DNA of 64,000 nucleotides from a virus: the IMG/VR virus record IMGVR_UViG_3300034072_002211, positions 62,001 to 126,000 of that record, one strand, 5' to 3'. The translations under genes were made by a program, and so were the position numbers. Of the stretch, positions 40,992 through 49,280 are shown one piece after another. Under the pieces are notes generated by a model. It made no database searches. It was not told the origin of the DNA and saw only the letters and a program-made list of their open reading frames with translations. Within the stretch, counting starts at the first letter, position 1. Every line of letters starts with the position of its first letter.

Positions 40992-41201
40992 ATGGATCAG
41001 GTTCTATCATTCGCCGCTGACAATCCCATCACAGCGGTCATCCTCGCGCTGATTATTGCCAGCGTGCTCACGTCGCCATTTCGTTATGGCTTCAGAGCCT
41101 ACAATCGGCGCCTTCGTTCTCTGAATATCAGGGAGCGCGGATGGCCCCCTGAGCACCTCGATGCAGATGGTGATTTCAAGCCGGAGCCTGAAGAGGATTA
41201 A
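40992..41201 (+). CDS. single-pass membrane protein
   Basis: A 69-residue protein with a membrane helix at about 12-30 (ITAVILALIIASVLTS), then a basic segment (RYGFRAYNRRLRSL) and an acidic tail, so N-out, C-in by the positive-inside rule. It ends tail to tail with the next gene, stops overlapping. Confidence 0.7.
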   Translation: MDQVLSFAADNPITAVILALIIASVLTSPFRYGFRAYNRRLRSLNIRERGWPPEHLDADGDFKPEPEED

Positions 41202-41938
41202 AGCCTGAAAAGGGCAACAGTTTCGCTGAGTGGGTTGGTAACCAGTACATGGTTACCCCTCTGCTCAGCAAACCAGAAGTCTCCCAGCATACGCTGAATC
41301 CTACGGCAGTTGGCATTTGCGGTCTCGTCTAGACGGGTCGCAGAGCCCATAGCAGCGTTGTTCTCATTGACAGCTTCCATGCTGTCCAGGTCCACGTATT
41401 GAAGCTCTACGGTTACTCCACGGGCTTCCATGGTAACCTTCTTGCCCTCTACAACCAAGTTGTCGAGATCACTGGCACGGAAGAACTCCGTGAGACCTTC
41501 TTCGACTTCATCTTCATGTCCGGCATGGTCAACTTCGCTGACCAGACGAACGTGGCGACGAATCACTTCATCAGTTGCTGGAAGAACACCCTCAACGTCA
41601 TACATCTGAGCCTTCCAGTTCTGAATACCCGTGAGTCCCGACAGGCTCTCTAGAGTATTCATGAGCTTCTTAGGCATGTTCTCGTCGCGGAGCAATTCCA
41701 CGAACACCATGTAATAACCATCCTCATTGGGAGCAGGGCTGACATCCGTGTCCAAGATCGCCGATGCACCCTTCTGAACAAAGCGGTTCAGATCTTGCGC
41801 TGGATCGCGATCCATGACATAGAAAGCAACCACGACGCTGTCGTCGTCCAGCTTGCTTTCATATTCGTCTACGCTGATCAGAGGGAGGACGAGATCTTCA
41901 AGATCACCTTCCTTGAGACCTTCAAATAGGTTTTCCAT
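41198..41938 (-). CDS. conserved-looking hypothetical protein
   Basis: A 246-residue acidic alpha/beta protein. The opening FEGLKEGDLEDLVLPLISVDEYESK and VVAFYVMDRDPAQDLNRFV look like a structured N-terminal domain; the C-terminal half contains VTMEARGVTVELQYV. Coupled to the upstream gene by TAATG. I believe similar proteins occur in T4-like phages, but I cannot name one. Confidence 0.75.
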   Translation of the reverse strand: MENLFEGLKEGDLEDLVLPLISVDEYESKLDDDSVVVAFYVMDRDPAQDLNRFVQKGASAILDTDVSPAPNEDGYYMVFVELLRDENMPKKLMNTLESLSGLTGIQNWKAQMYDVEGVLPATDEVIRRHVRLVSEVDHAGHEDEVEEGLTEFFRASDLDNLVVEGKKVTMEARGVTVELQYVDLDSMEAVNENNAAMGSATRLDETANANCRRIQRMLGDFWFAEQRGNHVLVTNPLSETVALFRL

Positions 41939-42498
41939 TATAGACCTCCAGTGTCCTCGTCGGACTCTTCCTCATCAGCGCCAGCATCGTCAGCAGGATC
42001 ACCGTCCTGCTCAAATGCGTCCTTGTCGTCGATGTTCTCGTCGCGAGCATCGCTGACGTCCTCGACGTCCACAATCTCATCATCGACGTGCATCTCTAGA
42101 TCACTGTCGTCGAGTTCTTCAATGAAGCGACGTGGGATCTGGATCTCAATGAGCCAGATCTCTTCCTGCTTCATCTTGGGCTTGTTATTGGATTCAAGAT
42201 CATCAGGAGTCTCAACGTCAACGCTGGACTCTTCCTTGGCCTTGCGGTAGAAAACCTTGACACCATGACGGATCAGTCGCTCAGCACCAGCAGGATCGGG
42301 CATCTCCTGGTAAGCATACTTGAGGGTCATCGAAACCCAATAGCGACGGATCTTTGGTCCATCGACGATCTCACCCTCAAACCAGTTCTTGAAGACGTAA
42401 AGGTCCAGGGAATCCATGAAGTCTTCCATCTGGATCAAGACGTCCGTGAGACTGTCCGAGTCACTGAGTCGCTTGAATAGCTGTGGGTTGGCGGGCAT
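41938..42498 (-). CDS. hypothetical protein with acidic tail
   Basis: A 186-residue protein. Residues 1-140 form a folded domain (FMDSLDLYVFKNWFEGEIVDG, IRRYWVSMTLKYAYQEMPDP, IWLIEIQIPRRFI). The last 45 residues are almost all Asp and Glu. GATAAGTAA, a variant of the late element, is at 42518-42526. It is probably part of the virion or its assembly; unknown. Confidence 0.7.
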   Translation of the reverse strand: MPANPQLFKRLSDSDSLTDVLIQMEDFMDSLDLYVFKNWFEGEIVDGPKIRRYWVSMTLKYAYQEMPDPAGAERLIRHGVKVFYRKAKEESSVDVETPDDLESNNKPKMKQEEIWLIEIQIPRRFIEELDDSDLEMHVDDEIVDVEDVSDARDENIDDKDAFEQDGDPADDAGADEEESDEDTGGL

Positions 42499-42541
42499 AG
42501 GTCACTCCTTGTTCCCATTACTTATCAAGGAACCCATGTTT

Positions 42542-42550
42542 GCTAAATAG
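42542..42550 (+). promoter_or_regulatory. late-type promoter (GCTAAATAG)
   Basis: GCTAAATAG 30 bases before ATG 42580, with GGAG between. Confidence 0.55.
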
Positions 42551-42579
42551 GAGTTAGATTATCAGACTGGAGAACAGCC

Positions 42580-43035
42580 ATGCGTCTGTGGGAACTATTC
42601 AGCGACCTTGATGAAAAGAGCCTGAGTGCGGTTGAGAGGGATCTCGACGCGCAGGATTATCAGCCTGCGGAAAAGGTCAAGACTCAGAAGCTACCAGTTA
42701 TTGATCTGGATCTCTCTAGCCCGCATGTGGCGCAACGTCTCGTTCAGAGGAGCAAGACAGCTGGCATCAGCCCAGAAGAGATCGAAGACCTGTTTCATCG
42801 TGGTCGCGAAAAGTTCAAAGTAGAGATTGGTCAGGCTAGCCGCGCAGATGTTGCTGGCCAGCACATTGACTTCTACGATCCAGAGAGCAAGCTGCTCGTT
42901 CCAACTATCGTCCAGCCAAACCCTAACTGCAAGCCCAACAGCCGCGGCAAGGTTGTGTGCCAGACTACCTCGGGTCCAGCGCCCAAGAACAGCCTGGTAG
43001 CAAAGACTGTGGTTCGCAAGGGCGTCGAGGACTAA
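42580..43035 (+). CDS. possible EndoU/ColE5-like nuclease-fold protein
   Basis: A 151-residue protein. It opens MRLWELFSDLDE, like the protein at 39033. From about residue 45: SPHVAQRLVQRSKTAGISPEEIEDLFHRG, then strands with HIDFYDPESKLLVPTIV and a final SLVAKTVVRKG. This order, an H..R helix, an ISPEE helix, a Gly-Asp loop and a KTVVRK end, resembles phage polymorphic-toxin nucleases of the EndoU/ColE5/RelE-like group. Remote pattern only. The start is supported by GGAG. Confidence 0.4.
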   Translation: MRLWELFSDLDEKSLSAVERDLDAQDYQPAEKVKTQKLPVIDLDLSSPHVAQRLVQRSKTAGISPEEIEDLFHRGREKFKVEIGQASRADVAGQHIDFYDPESKLLVPTIVQPNPNCKPNSRGKVVCQTTSGPAPKNSLVAKTVVRKGVED

Positions 43036-43055
43036 ACTGTCTCATTTTAAGACAG

Positions 43056-43766
43056 TTAAGCAGATTCACCCAACTTGGTGACAGTGGGCTTTTTGATAAA
43101 GCCACCCGAAGGTTCATTGTTGAGGTTGTGGATAACCTCGTTCATGTCCTCGATGTAGACGTCTTGATATAGATCCCAATTGATAGAGATCACCCTCTCG
43201 TCGTCGATCTTGGCGACACCCAGTCTTGCGAGCTCTTTGAGGAACGCTACATCGCGTTCAGCCATGCTCTCGAAGTAGGCGTTGTCTTCAACCAACTTGG
43301 CGATGCTCTTTCCCAGACGTCCCCAGCGAGTCCGAATGGTATTCCGGACGTCAGACCAGGACTTTTCCAGCTGATTGATCTTGTTGGTGTATTCGCGTAG
43401 CCTGGACTGGTAGGAAGCTTCGCGCTTGTTCTTTTCCTCGCTCTGCCGCCGCTCATGCTGGCGAGACTTCTCGAGCTCATCCTCGAGGACCAGCTTGGCG
43501 GCCATGAGAAACCGCTTGTAATAATGCTGGAGGATGGTATGTTCTTTCATCTTCTCCATAGCGGCTTCCTGAAGGACTTTGAACTCAAAGCCCCTCATGC
43601 CATATTCAGCCGCTATGTTGTCGAGAGGATGGGTGGGATAGGTCCAGGGCTTGGGCTCAGGCTTGCTGAACTTGCGCTTGGCTTCCTCGATATCGCTGGC
43701 ACCAAAGCGAAGACGTCCAGCAATTTCCTGGAGGACATCATCGCCAAGGTAGCTGTCACGCGGCAT
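43056..43766 (-). CDS. coiled-coil hypothetical protein
   Basis: A 236-residue protein. Residues about 85-160 form a charged coiled coil (EDELEKSRQHERRQSEEKNKREAS). The C-terminal third is alpha/beta (RVISINWDLYQDVYIEDMNEV). Overlaps the next gene upstream by 11 bases. Function unknown; recombination-mediator-like shape is only a guess. Confidence 0.72.
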   Translation of the reverse strand: MPRDSYLGDDVLQEIAGRLRFGASDIEEAKRKFSKPEPKPWTYPTHPLDNIAAEYGMRGFEFKVLQEAAMEKMKEHTILQHYYKRFLMAAKLVLEDELEKSRQHERRQSEEKNKREASYQSRLREYTNKINQLEKSWSDVRNTIRTRWGRLGKSIAKLVEDNAYFESMAERDVAFLKELARLGVAKIDDERVISINWDLYQDVYIEDMNEVIHNLNNEPSGGFIKKPTVTKLGESA

Positions 43767-44265
43767 CGGTCATCCCGTAGATGATTTCGCCCTTCTTCTG
43801 CCCGCGCAGCTTGAAGTAGACGAGCTCGCTCCGGAGGTCCTTGAGCTCATCGGTCTTGGTCTCAATGAGCAGGTCCACGAAGCGCATTTCGATTTGGCCC
43901 TTCTCCATCATGGCACGATAGTAGGCCTTGGTCTCGTCATAGTCGGCACGGGCTTCCGTGATGTGCCAGAGAATGCCGGCCTTGAGAGCCTGGAAAGCCT
44001 CATCGCCGCGCTGGTTCAGGAACTTCTTGATCACCCACTGGTCGGTGACGAACTCGGGCTTCTCCACTGCCACGTAGAGCTTGAAGCTGCCCTGGCTTGC
44101 GAGTTCCGCCTCGTAGATCTCCTGCGCGATATCCTCGGCGGAGTCCCCATCGACGAGCTCAGCAATTTTGTTCATGTCCACCGCAATGTCCTTTCGGCCA
44201 TTCGCGATGTCCTCGAGCATCTTGTGTTCCCGCCGATACGGGTAGAAGTGGATTTCGTTTGCCAT
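43756..44265 (-). CDS. hypothetical protein
   Basis: A 169-residue, mainly helical protein (DIAQEIYEAELASQG, KAGILWHITEARADYDETKAYYRAMM). A beta pair near residue 65 (FKLYVAVEKPEFV) includes FKL but lacks the family end. I do not recognise it. It precedes the coiled-coil gene in the same unit. Confidence 0.7.
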   Translation of the reverse strand: MANEIHFYPYRREHKMLEDIANGRKDIAVDMNKIAELVDGDSAEDIAQEIYEAELASQGSFKLYVAVEKPEFVTDQWVIKKFLNQRGDEAFQALKAGILWHITEARADYDETKAYYRAMMEKGQIEMRFVDLLIETKTDELKDLRSELVYFKLRGQKKGEIIYGMTDAA

Positions 44266-44309
44266 GCCGCATTTGTAGCAAGACAGATGCGTTTGTCAAC
44301 CAAAAGAAA

Positions 44310-44334
44310 CGGCCCCAGGAAAACCCCAGGGCCG
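44310..44334 (-). terminator. intrinsic terminator of phoH
   Basis: CGGCCC and GGGCCG stem with partly paired interior (CAGG/CCTG), followed on the minus strand by TTTCTTTT. It lies between the phoH stop at 44358 and the next gene. Confidence 0.75.
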
Positions 44335-44357
44335 CTCCATTCTTGACAGTAATGCTC

Positions 44358-45158
44358 TTAGAGGTTGCCGTTGAAACCCTTGTAGATACCGAGGAGTTCC
44401 TTGACAACAGGGTGACGCTCAACGTCCTGACGTGCGAACTTGATCACGTCGATGTGCTTCGAACCTTCGAAGCGGTTGAGGAAGTCCGCGAGACCATTCT
44501 CCTGACCACGATCGCTCTGTGCGAGGTCACCGGTAACAACCATCTGCGAACCTTCACCAATACGGGTGAGGATCGAGAGCAGGGAGTTAGGAGTGGTGCC
44601 CTGAGCCTCATCAACGAGGATGTAGGCGTTCTTGAAGGTTCGACCACGGATGAATGCGATAGGCACCATCTCAATAATGTTCTCCTCCAGCATGACCTGG
44701 ATCTCTGCCTGAGTGTAATACTCAGCGAACACATCCAGAACTGGCATCATCCAAGGAGTCATCTTCTTGAGAATGTCGCCTGGGAGATAACCAATGTCCT
44801 TGTCGTCAACTGCGACGTTTGGACGGGTGATAACAATCTTCTCAACGAGACCTGCCTTGAAGCACTTGATAGCGTGCAGGGTTGCGAGAAGAGTCTTACC
44901 AGTACCTGCTGGGCCAACTGCGAACGTGACGTACTTGTTTGGATCCTCGAGGCTTGCCACCAGGTTCTCCTGGGACAGGTTACGAGGCACGATGTCAACG
45001 CGCTGCTTCTTTGGCTTCTGAGGGAAGTTTAGCTCAATAACATTCGAAGTGCGATCCTGCTGGTAGCGGCCGCCACGAGCGCCTGGGGTTGCGCCGATGT
45101 TACGGTCTGCACGAGGATTAGCGCGGTTAGCGCCCTTAGCACGGGGTTGTTTAGCCAC
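44358..45158 (-). CDS. phoH: PhoH-like ATPase
   Basis: A 266-residue P-loop protein. Walker A VGPAGTGKTLLA, then ITRPNVAVDDKDIGYLPGD, Walker B AYILVDEAQGTTP and MVVTGDLAQSD are the PhoH signatures. It is common in large phages and in phosphate-starvation regulons; RNA helicase-nuclease partner roles are proposed. A basic Arg/Asn/Gly-rich N-terminal tail of about 40 residues may bind RNA. CTTAAATAC is at 45204-45212. Confidence 0.93.
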   Translation of the reverse strand: MAKQPRAKGANRANPRADRNIGATPGARGGRYQQDRTSNVIELNFPQKPKKQRVDIVPRNLSQENLVASLEDPNKYVTFAVGPAGTGKTLLATLHAIKCFKAGLVEKIVITRPNVAVDDKDIGYLPGDILKKMTPWMMPVLDVFAEYYTQAEIQVMLEENIIEMVPIAFIRGRTFKNAYILVDEAQGTTPNSLLSILTRIGEGSQMVVTGDLAQSDRGQENGLADFLNRFEGSKHIDVIKFARQDVERHPVVKELLGIYKGFNGNL

Positions 45159-45252
45159 TTTCGACCTCCATGTTGGAGTTGTTAAAACATGGGCTGCTCG
45201 AAAGTATTTAAGCCTAGAGGAGGTGTTAAACCTGCTACTTAAAGGTGGCTGA

Positions 45253-45277
45253 AGCGGCCACTAAATAGTGAACCGCT
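45253..45277 (-). terminator. candidate hairpin after the HAD gene
   Basis: AGCGG, CACTA and TAGTG, CCGCT form two stacked short stems around TT. No strong T run, so a terminator or processing site is only possible. Confidence 0.35.
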
Positions 45278-45287
45278 CCAGTATATC

Positions 45288-45890
45288 TCACCGAAGAACC
45301 GGACTGTCTGTCCTGATGTGTTCGTAGATATCTCCCCAATCATCAACGCGCGTCACACGAGCATCATGGTATTGCTCGTTGTGCTTATAGTTGATCAGGA
45401 AGCTCTTGTGGCCAACGTCAGCACCGGCGCTGGCGTGCTTCATCTTGTCCTCAACCCAATAGGTGGGCTGGTAACGTGCCAGATGATTGCGCTTGCCTTC
45501 AGCCAGACCCACGCAATGTAGGCCATCAAAGACGCCAAAGCCAAACACCTCATTGAGGTTGTGCCAACGACCTTCCCAGGTATCCCGGTCAGTCGCACAC
45601 GCCGTAATGGCAATGAACTTGAAGCCTTCATCGTGAAGCTGACGAACGGCTCCCACGACGCCAGGCAGCGGCTGGAAGTTGCGCCAATACTCAGGATTGC
45701 CGTTGAACTCGCGAATCAAGTCTCGCGAGTGCTCAAGCTCACAACCCAGCCATGCTTCAACATGCCAGAAGTCCTGTAGCTTGCCAGGAGCATCACGATG
45801 CTGAGAGAAGTTCTCACGAACCCAAGCTTCAAAGGGAGAAGCCCAGTCGAAGAGAACCTCGTCGCAATCAGTTAGAATCACCTTCGCCAT
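45288..45890 (-). CDS. HAD-superfamily phosphatase
   Basis: A 200-residue protein from ATG 45890 (AAGGAG upstream). Motif I is ILTDCDEVLFDW, motif II IAITAC, and the lysine and acidic end motif around TYWVEDKMKHA. It differs from the smaller HAD enzyme at 32178. The CDEVLFDW pattern is seen in phage nucleotide phosphatases. Overlaps the upstream gene by 23 bases. Confidence 0.85.
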   Translation of the reverse strand: MAKVILTDCDEVLFDWASPFEAWVRENFSQHRDAPGKLQDFWHVEAWLGCELEHSRDLIREFNGNPEYWRNFQPLPGVVGAVRQLHDEGFKFIAITACATDRDTWEGRWHNLNEVFGFGVFDGLHCVGLAEGKRNHLARYQPTYWVEDKMKHASAGADVGHKSFLINYKHNEQYHDARVTRVDDWGDIYEHIRTDSPVLR

Positions 45891-46260
45891 CAGCGGTCTC
45901 CTTGGGCTTGAAGCGGTCAATGAAAGCCTGAACCTTCTCGAGGTTCGTTGGATCATTTGCGATCCACTTTGCGAGAGCCGCCTTGACCTCACCATAGTGG
46001 CGAGACACGAAAGTGTTGATCAGGTGGTCATGATCCAGATCGGCATCACGGCACTTGACAACCTTGTTCTCAAAGAGATCGATGATCAGTTCAGCGGAAA
46101 CTTCCTGCTTGCTAGAGACACGATCAACGATGACCATGTTCTCAACTGGCTCCCACTGGGCGGTTTCCATGAAGCCCTTGCTCTGGCTCTTCTGGCCAGC
46201 CGCTAGGACAAAGCTGTAGCTGACGACCATGAACGGGCGACCGCGTAGATACTTAGACAT
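45868..46260 (-). CDS. hypothetical protein
   Basis: A 130-residue protein. N-terminal strands (MVVSYSFVLA), an EVSAELIIDLFENKVVK helix region, and a C-terminal helix AALAKWIANDPTNLEKVQAFIDRF with an acidic tail. It lies between the dCMP deaminase and HAD genes in a nucleotide-metabolism unit. I cannot identify it; it is not recognisably gp62. Confidence 0.7.
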   Translation of the reverse strand: MSKYLRGRPFMVVSYSFVLAAGQKSQSKGFMETAQWEPVENMVIVDRVSSKQEVSAELIIDLFENKVVKCRDADLDHDHLINTFVSRHYGEVKAALAKWIANDPTNLEKVQAFIDRFKPKETADGEGDSN

Positions 46261-46717
46261 TTGGTTCCTCGAATTTCTCGTAGGGGATCTCGACCCACTC
46301 TACGCCTGCTTCCTCGAAGCGCCGCTTGCTCTCCGAGAGAATTGGTTCCCAGCGATCAGCCTTGTCAGGTGGGCAGCTGGGCGCCACAACCCTGGTAATC
46401 CCTGCCTGGATCATATGCACCGCACAACGATCACAGGATAGGAAGGGCCACGTATAGAGAGTGTTGCCACGCACATTGTCATGTGCGCTCAACACCGCGT
46501 TCATTTCGCAGTGGACGATGAAGCTGTATTTGGTCTCTCTGTCTTCATACCTCTCAGGAAGATCTTCAATCCCTCGAGGAAAACCATTGTATCCAATGCT
46601 GGCCACCGAATTATCTGGGCGAACAATCACCGCGCCCGTTTGAGTGCTAGGATCCTTGGACCAGCCCGCAACCAAGCGAGCTAGTTCAACATACCTGATA
46701 TCCCATTTCTCGCTCAC
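46253..46717 (-). CDS. cd: dCMP deaminase
   Basis: A 154-residue zinc deaminase that converts dCMP to dUMP for dTTP synthesis. The active site is HCEMNAV with the catalytic Glu and the second site SCDRCA, where the usual PCxxC proline is Ser. SKDPSTQTGAVIV is the family start. GTG start overlapping the clamp-loader stop. Confidence 0.88.
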   Translation of the reverse strand: MSEKWDIRYVELARLVAGWSKDPSTQTGAVIVRPDNSVASIGYNGFPRGIEDLPERYEDRETKYSFIVHCEMNAVLSAHDNVRGNTLYTWPFLSCDRCAVHMIQAGITRVVAPSCPPDKADRWEPILSESKRRFEEAGVEWVEIPYEKFEEPNV

Positions 46718-47652
46718 AGCTGACTGAGCTCCACTAGGGTAGCAGCCAGATTGATCTCAGCATCAGCGCAGATTGCGTGATTGCGAAGACCCTTGGCGAT
46801 GATCACAATAGCCAGGCTCTGCGTCATATCATCAGCACCAAAGAGGTGGAGATTCTTGTAGAGGAACTTGTAGATTTCCTCATAGTCATTGACGTCAGCA
46901 TTGGACACAATGGTCTTGCGAGCATCGGTGAAACGCTTGGCCTTGAACATCTCGACCACTTCGCCCATGTAATTGAGCGAGGTTGCGCTGGCTTCCTGAA
47001 GCGGGCTCAACTGACCACCAGTGGTGTGCTGGTCCAGCAGGTTGATGCACTTACGCAGGTCTGGATAGCTGTTGTTGACGTAAGCTTCCAGGCTGTCGAT
47101 TTCGTAAGCGACGTTCTCGAGAGCCAGGATCTCCATCACGCGACCAAAGAAGCTTTCCATGTCGAGCGCGTCGAAGTGGAAGCTCTGCATGCGCGAGTGG
47201 AGCGCGCTCATGATCTTGTGAGGCAGGTTACAGGTGATGATGAAGCGAACGCTATCAGCAAACCGCTCCATTTCATTGCGGAGGATTGCCTGCGCGTTCT
47301 GGCTCAGGTAATCGCCCTCGTCGATGAGAACAACCTTGTAGTCACCATTGGGGAAAGTGGAACAGAAGCCAACAATCTTGTCACGCACGGTGTCCACGCT
47401 GTTTTCACGCGAACCGTTGAGCTCCAGGATATCATACTTGTTCACGCCCAGCTCATTCAGCAGAAGCTTGGCTAGGGTCGTCTTACCAACACCTGGCGAA
47501 CCACTCAGCAGCAGGTGAGGAAAGGGAATGGTCTTCTGTTCGGGGTTCTTGACCCACTCTTCAATTTGCGCGCGGACGTGATCATTCTTGAACACATAGC
47601 CCTCGAGCGTGTGGGGTCGATACTTCTCAACCCAAAGATCTGGGGTGGCCAC
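46714..47652 (-). CDS. 44: sliding-clamp loader ATPase (T4 gp44-like)
   Basis: A 312-residue AAA+ protein. Walker A GSPGVGKTTLAK near residue 50, Walker B VVLIDEGDYLS, a central PHLLLSGSPG strand and an arginine-finger-like LPHKIMSALHSR. The C-terminal helical collar follows. It opens the sliding clamp for the gp43 polymerase. GTG start with AGGAG 9 bases upstream. The small loader subunit gp62 is not recognised in the window. Confidence 0.92.
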   Translation of the reverse strand: MATPDLWVEKYRPHTLEGYVFKNDHVRAQIEEWVKNPEQKTIPFPHLLLSGSPGVGKTTLAKLLLNELGVNKYDILELNGSRENSVDTVRDKIVGFCSTFPNGDYKVVLIDEGDYLSQNAQAILRNEMERFADSVRFIITCNLPHKIMSALHSRMQSFHFDALDMESFFGRVMEILALENVAYEIDSLEAYVNNSYPDLRKCINLLDQHTTGGQLSPLQEASATSLNYMGEVVEMFKAKRFTDARKTIVSNADVNDYEEIYKFLYKNLHLFGADDMTQSLAIVIIAKGLRNHAICADAEINLAATLVELSQL

Positions 47653-47663
47653 GTTTGGCTTCT

Positions 47664-47712
47664 CCTATTGCGGTGTCTAACCACAATAGGTGAAAGACCG
47701 GTGAAACGTCAA
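47664..47712 (-). promoter_or_regulatory. promoter and dyad upstream of the clamp loader
   Basis: TTGACG (47712-47707), an 18-base spacer and TATTGT (47688-47683), with CCTATTG/CAATAGG (47664-47690) forming a dyad across the -10 and the predicted start. The dyad ends against the AGGAG site. Confidence 0.4.
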
Positions 47713-47866
47713 TTTACACGTGGTGTCGTGGCCCTCTAATATAAGGGCGCATCAGGGCACAAAAGTCGTAAAGCGTCCACGGCACACAAGCATGTAGAAT
47801 GATCCTCAGTGACGCTCGCTGGGCGTCTGAGAGCACATATCAGCCTGTGGACAACTCAGTGGATAA
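47713..47866 (-). other. intergenic stretch
   Basis: About 150 bases between the clamp-loader promoter and the FKLxWG gene. It holds GGACAACTC and GTGGATAA near 47850, weakly like DnaA boxes (TTATCCAC read on the minus strand). No gene seen. Confidence 0.3.
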
Positions 47867-48136
47867 CTAGCCCCAACGCAGAAGAAAAAGCATTGCTTGC
47901 CGACGGGTGTGGAAGAAAAAGGCAAAGCTGGTATTGACTTGCCAAACACGACATCGCCAAGGGCGTTCTTCAGAGACATCTTCGATGCCATATTCCCGCT
48001 TGCCAATAGCAAAGCGCAGCCAGCGGTAAACCTCAGGCTGTAGAAGACTTGTGGCTTTTCCGCTTTCGTTATACTGGAACAGGGGACCTTTGTGGGGAAC
48101 AAATACCATCCATTCCCCACGCGGATTTTGGATCAC
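47867..48136 (-). CDS. FKLxWG-family protein
   Basis: An 89-residue member: IQNPRGEWMVFVPHKG, EVYRWLRFAIGKREYG (helix with WL) and the end AFFFHTRRQAMLFLLRWG. FKL is FLL here. Its ATG overlaps the upstream stop. Confidence 0.8.
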   Translation of the reverse strand: MIQNPRGEWMVFVPHKGPLFQYNESGKATSLLQPEVYRWLRFAIGKREYGIEDVSEERPWRCRVWQVNTSFAFFFHTRRQAMLFLLRWG

Positions 48137-48417
48137 TCTCCACCCCAGGCAAGCTTGAACGCCATAGCGTCTTTCTTGCTCTTGAAGTAAAAGTTACCAG
48201 TCCAGGCATACTTGTCAAAGACAGCGAAGCGGCCGTGGATCATGGGACCATTGCACCAGTCAACAGCCTGGTTCCGGCGCTCCACAAAGCCACTGCGGTC
48301 AGCGATCATACGACCCCACTGATTTTGAACCATGGCCGTGTCGCTATCCCGCATAGGGAAAGCAACCTTGTGCCATTCGGCTTCCATCTTAGGGTTGTAT
48401 TCTCTCAACTGTCCCAT
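48133..48417 (-). CDS. FKLxWG-family protein
   Basis: A 94-residue member. It has a long N-terminal helical part (EAEWHKVAFPMR, DWCNGPMIHGR), strands FAVFDKYAW and NFYFKSK, and the end KDAMAFKLAWGGE. Coupled to both neighbours by short overlaps. Confidence 0.8.
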   Translation of the reverse strand: MGQLREYNPKMEAEWHKVAFPMRDSDTAMVQNQWGRMIADRSGFVERRNQAVDWCNGPMIHGRFAVFDKYAWTGNFYFKSKKDAMAFKLAWGGE

Positions 48418-48730
48418 CTGACCAACGCAATCTATATACCAAAGAGTCCGCCGTGTTGGTGAACTCTACGAATAGCCTATAGACTCTGGGCTTGGTTTGT
48501 TCAATATCCTGCTCGACGGATTCGTAGCGGAGATTGTGGGGGATCTTGGCCTCGGTGAGCCAGGCCATGCGCTCTTTGAGAATGGCTGAGAATCGCTCAC
48601 CTTCACAGATATAGTTGTGGAGGTCAGTCCAGTCACAGGGTCGGAAAGTTTGGACCAAGACAACAGGATATTTGAGGCGGCTGAACCAGCCGCGTTCAGA
48701 TACGTCTGGTTCTATAGCTTCTGCGTGCAT
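48389..48730 (-). CDS. FKLxWG-family protein, diverged end
   Basis: A 113-residue member. The helix is SAILKERMAWLTEAKIPHN and strands YRLFVEFTN follow. The end is ADSLVYRLRWSDGTVERIQP, with FKL replaced by YRL and an extra 8-residue tail. It overlaps the next gene by 29 bases. Confidence 0.75.
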   Translation of the reverse strand: MHAEAIEPDVSERGWFSRLKYPVVLVQTFRPCDWTDLHNYICEGERFSAILKERMAWLTEAKIPHNLRYESVEQDIEQTKPRVYRLFVEFTNTADSLVYRLRWSDGTVERIQP

Positions 48731-48736
48731 GTGAGT

Positions 48737-48952
48737 TTAGCCGTGCGCCAGCTTGAAGAGCAGCGCGTCGTTGAGGTTGAAGAACTCGATGGTAACATGA
48801 CTATCCACGGGGTCACCGATATAGCCATGATACCATTCAAAGTCTTTTACTTTGTGGCGATGAAAACAGACAAAGTCGTTCATGCGCTCAAAGTGATCGT
48901 GATCTCTAACAAAGATCACCAACCTCAGAGGGTTAGAGGAGAGGACACTCAT
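48737..48952 (-). CDS. FKLxWG-family protein
   Basis: A 71-residue member: DHDHFERMNDFVCFHRHKV, a strand pair (YHGYIGD, HVTIEFFNL) and the end NDALLFKLAHG. The Trp is replaced by His. It follows the GroES-like gene with a 20-base overlap. Confidence 0.75.
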   Translation of the reverse strand: MSVLSSNPLRLVIFVRDHDHFERMNDFVCFHRHKVKDFEWYHGYIGDPVDSHVTIEFFNLNDALLFKLAHG

Positions 48953-49280
48953 CGGTTACCATCAGGACGCCCTTGAGGTCCACGCGCTGAACGTAGAAAG
49001 CCTCATCGTCACTGCCTTCTGGAATGGCAGTCTCGATACCATAGGTCCAACGGCCGTGCTCCACTAGGATCCACTGACCGGGCTTGAGATCGGACTGTTC
49101 TGGACCAACGCGCCACACCTGGCACCAACGTGGACGAATACCACGATCCTTGCCGTTGTCGTCGAGAACGATGATACCACCCTTTGAGATGGTCTCGCCC
49201 TGCTCCATGTTGACCACAAGAACGTGGTCCTTGATGGGACGGATGTCGCCGCTGATCTTGTTATAAACGGTTGCTGGCAT
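48933..49280 (-). CDS. 31: GroES/gp31-like co-chaperonin
   Basis: A 115-residue protein. After 11 extra residues it matches GroES: IRPIKDHVLVVNMEQGETISKGGIIVLDD, where the middle is the mobile-loop region with GGIIV, then VWRVGPEQSDLKPGQWILVEHG. T4 gp31 replaces GroES to let GroEL fold the capsid protein; a similar role is likely. The C-terminus is longer than GroES. GGAGA precedes ATG. Confidence 0.85.
   Translation of the reverse strand: MPATVYNKISGDIRPIKDHVLVVNMEQGETISKGGIIVLDDNGKDRGIRPRWCQVWRVGPEQSDLKPGQWILVEHGRWTYGIETAIPEGSDDEAFYVQRVDLKGVLMVTDECPLL

Noticed and set aside
43756-44265. FKL in VYFKLRG as another family member
   Set aside because: The segment is followed by 15 further residues, lacks the DAM helix and the WG end, and the protein is mostly helical.
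47664-47690. Hairpin hiding the clamp-loader ribosome binding site in the mRNA
   Set aside because: The left arm overlaps the predicted -10, so it would not be in the transcript from that promoter; kept only as a dyad.
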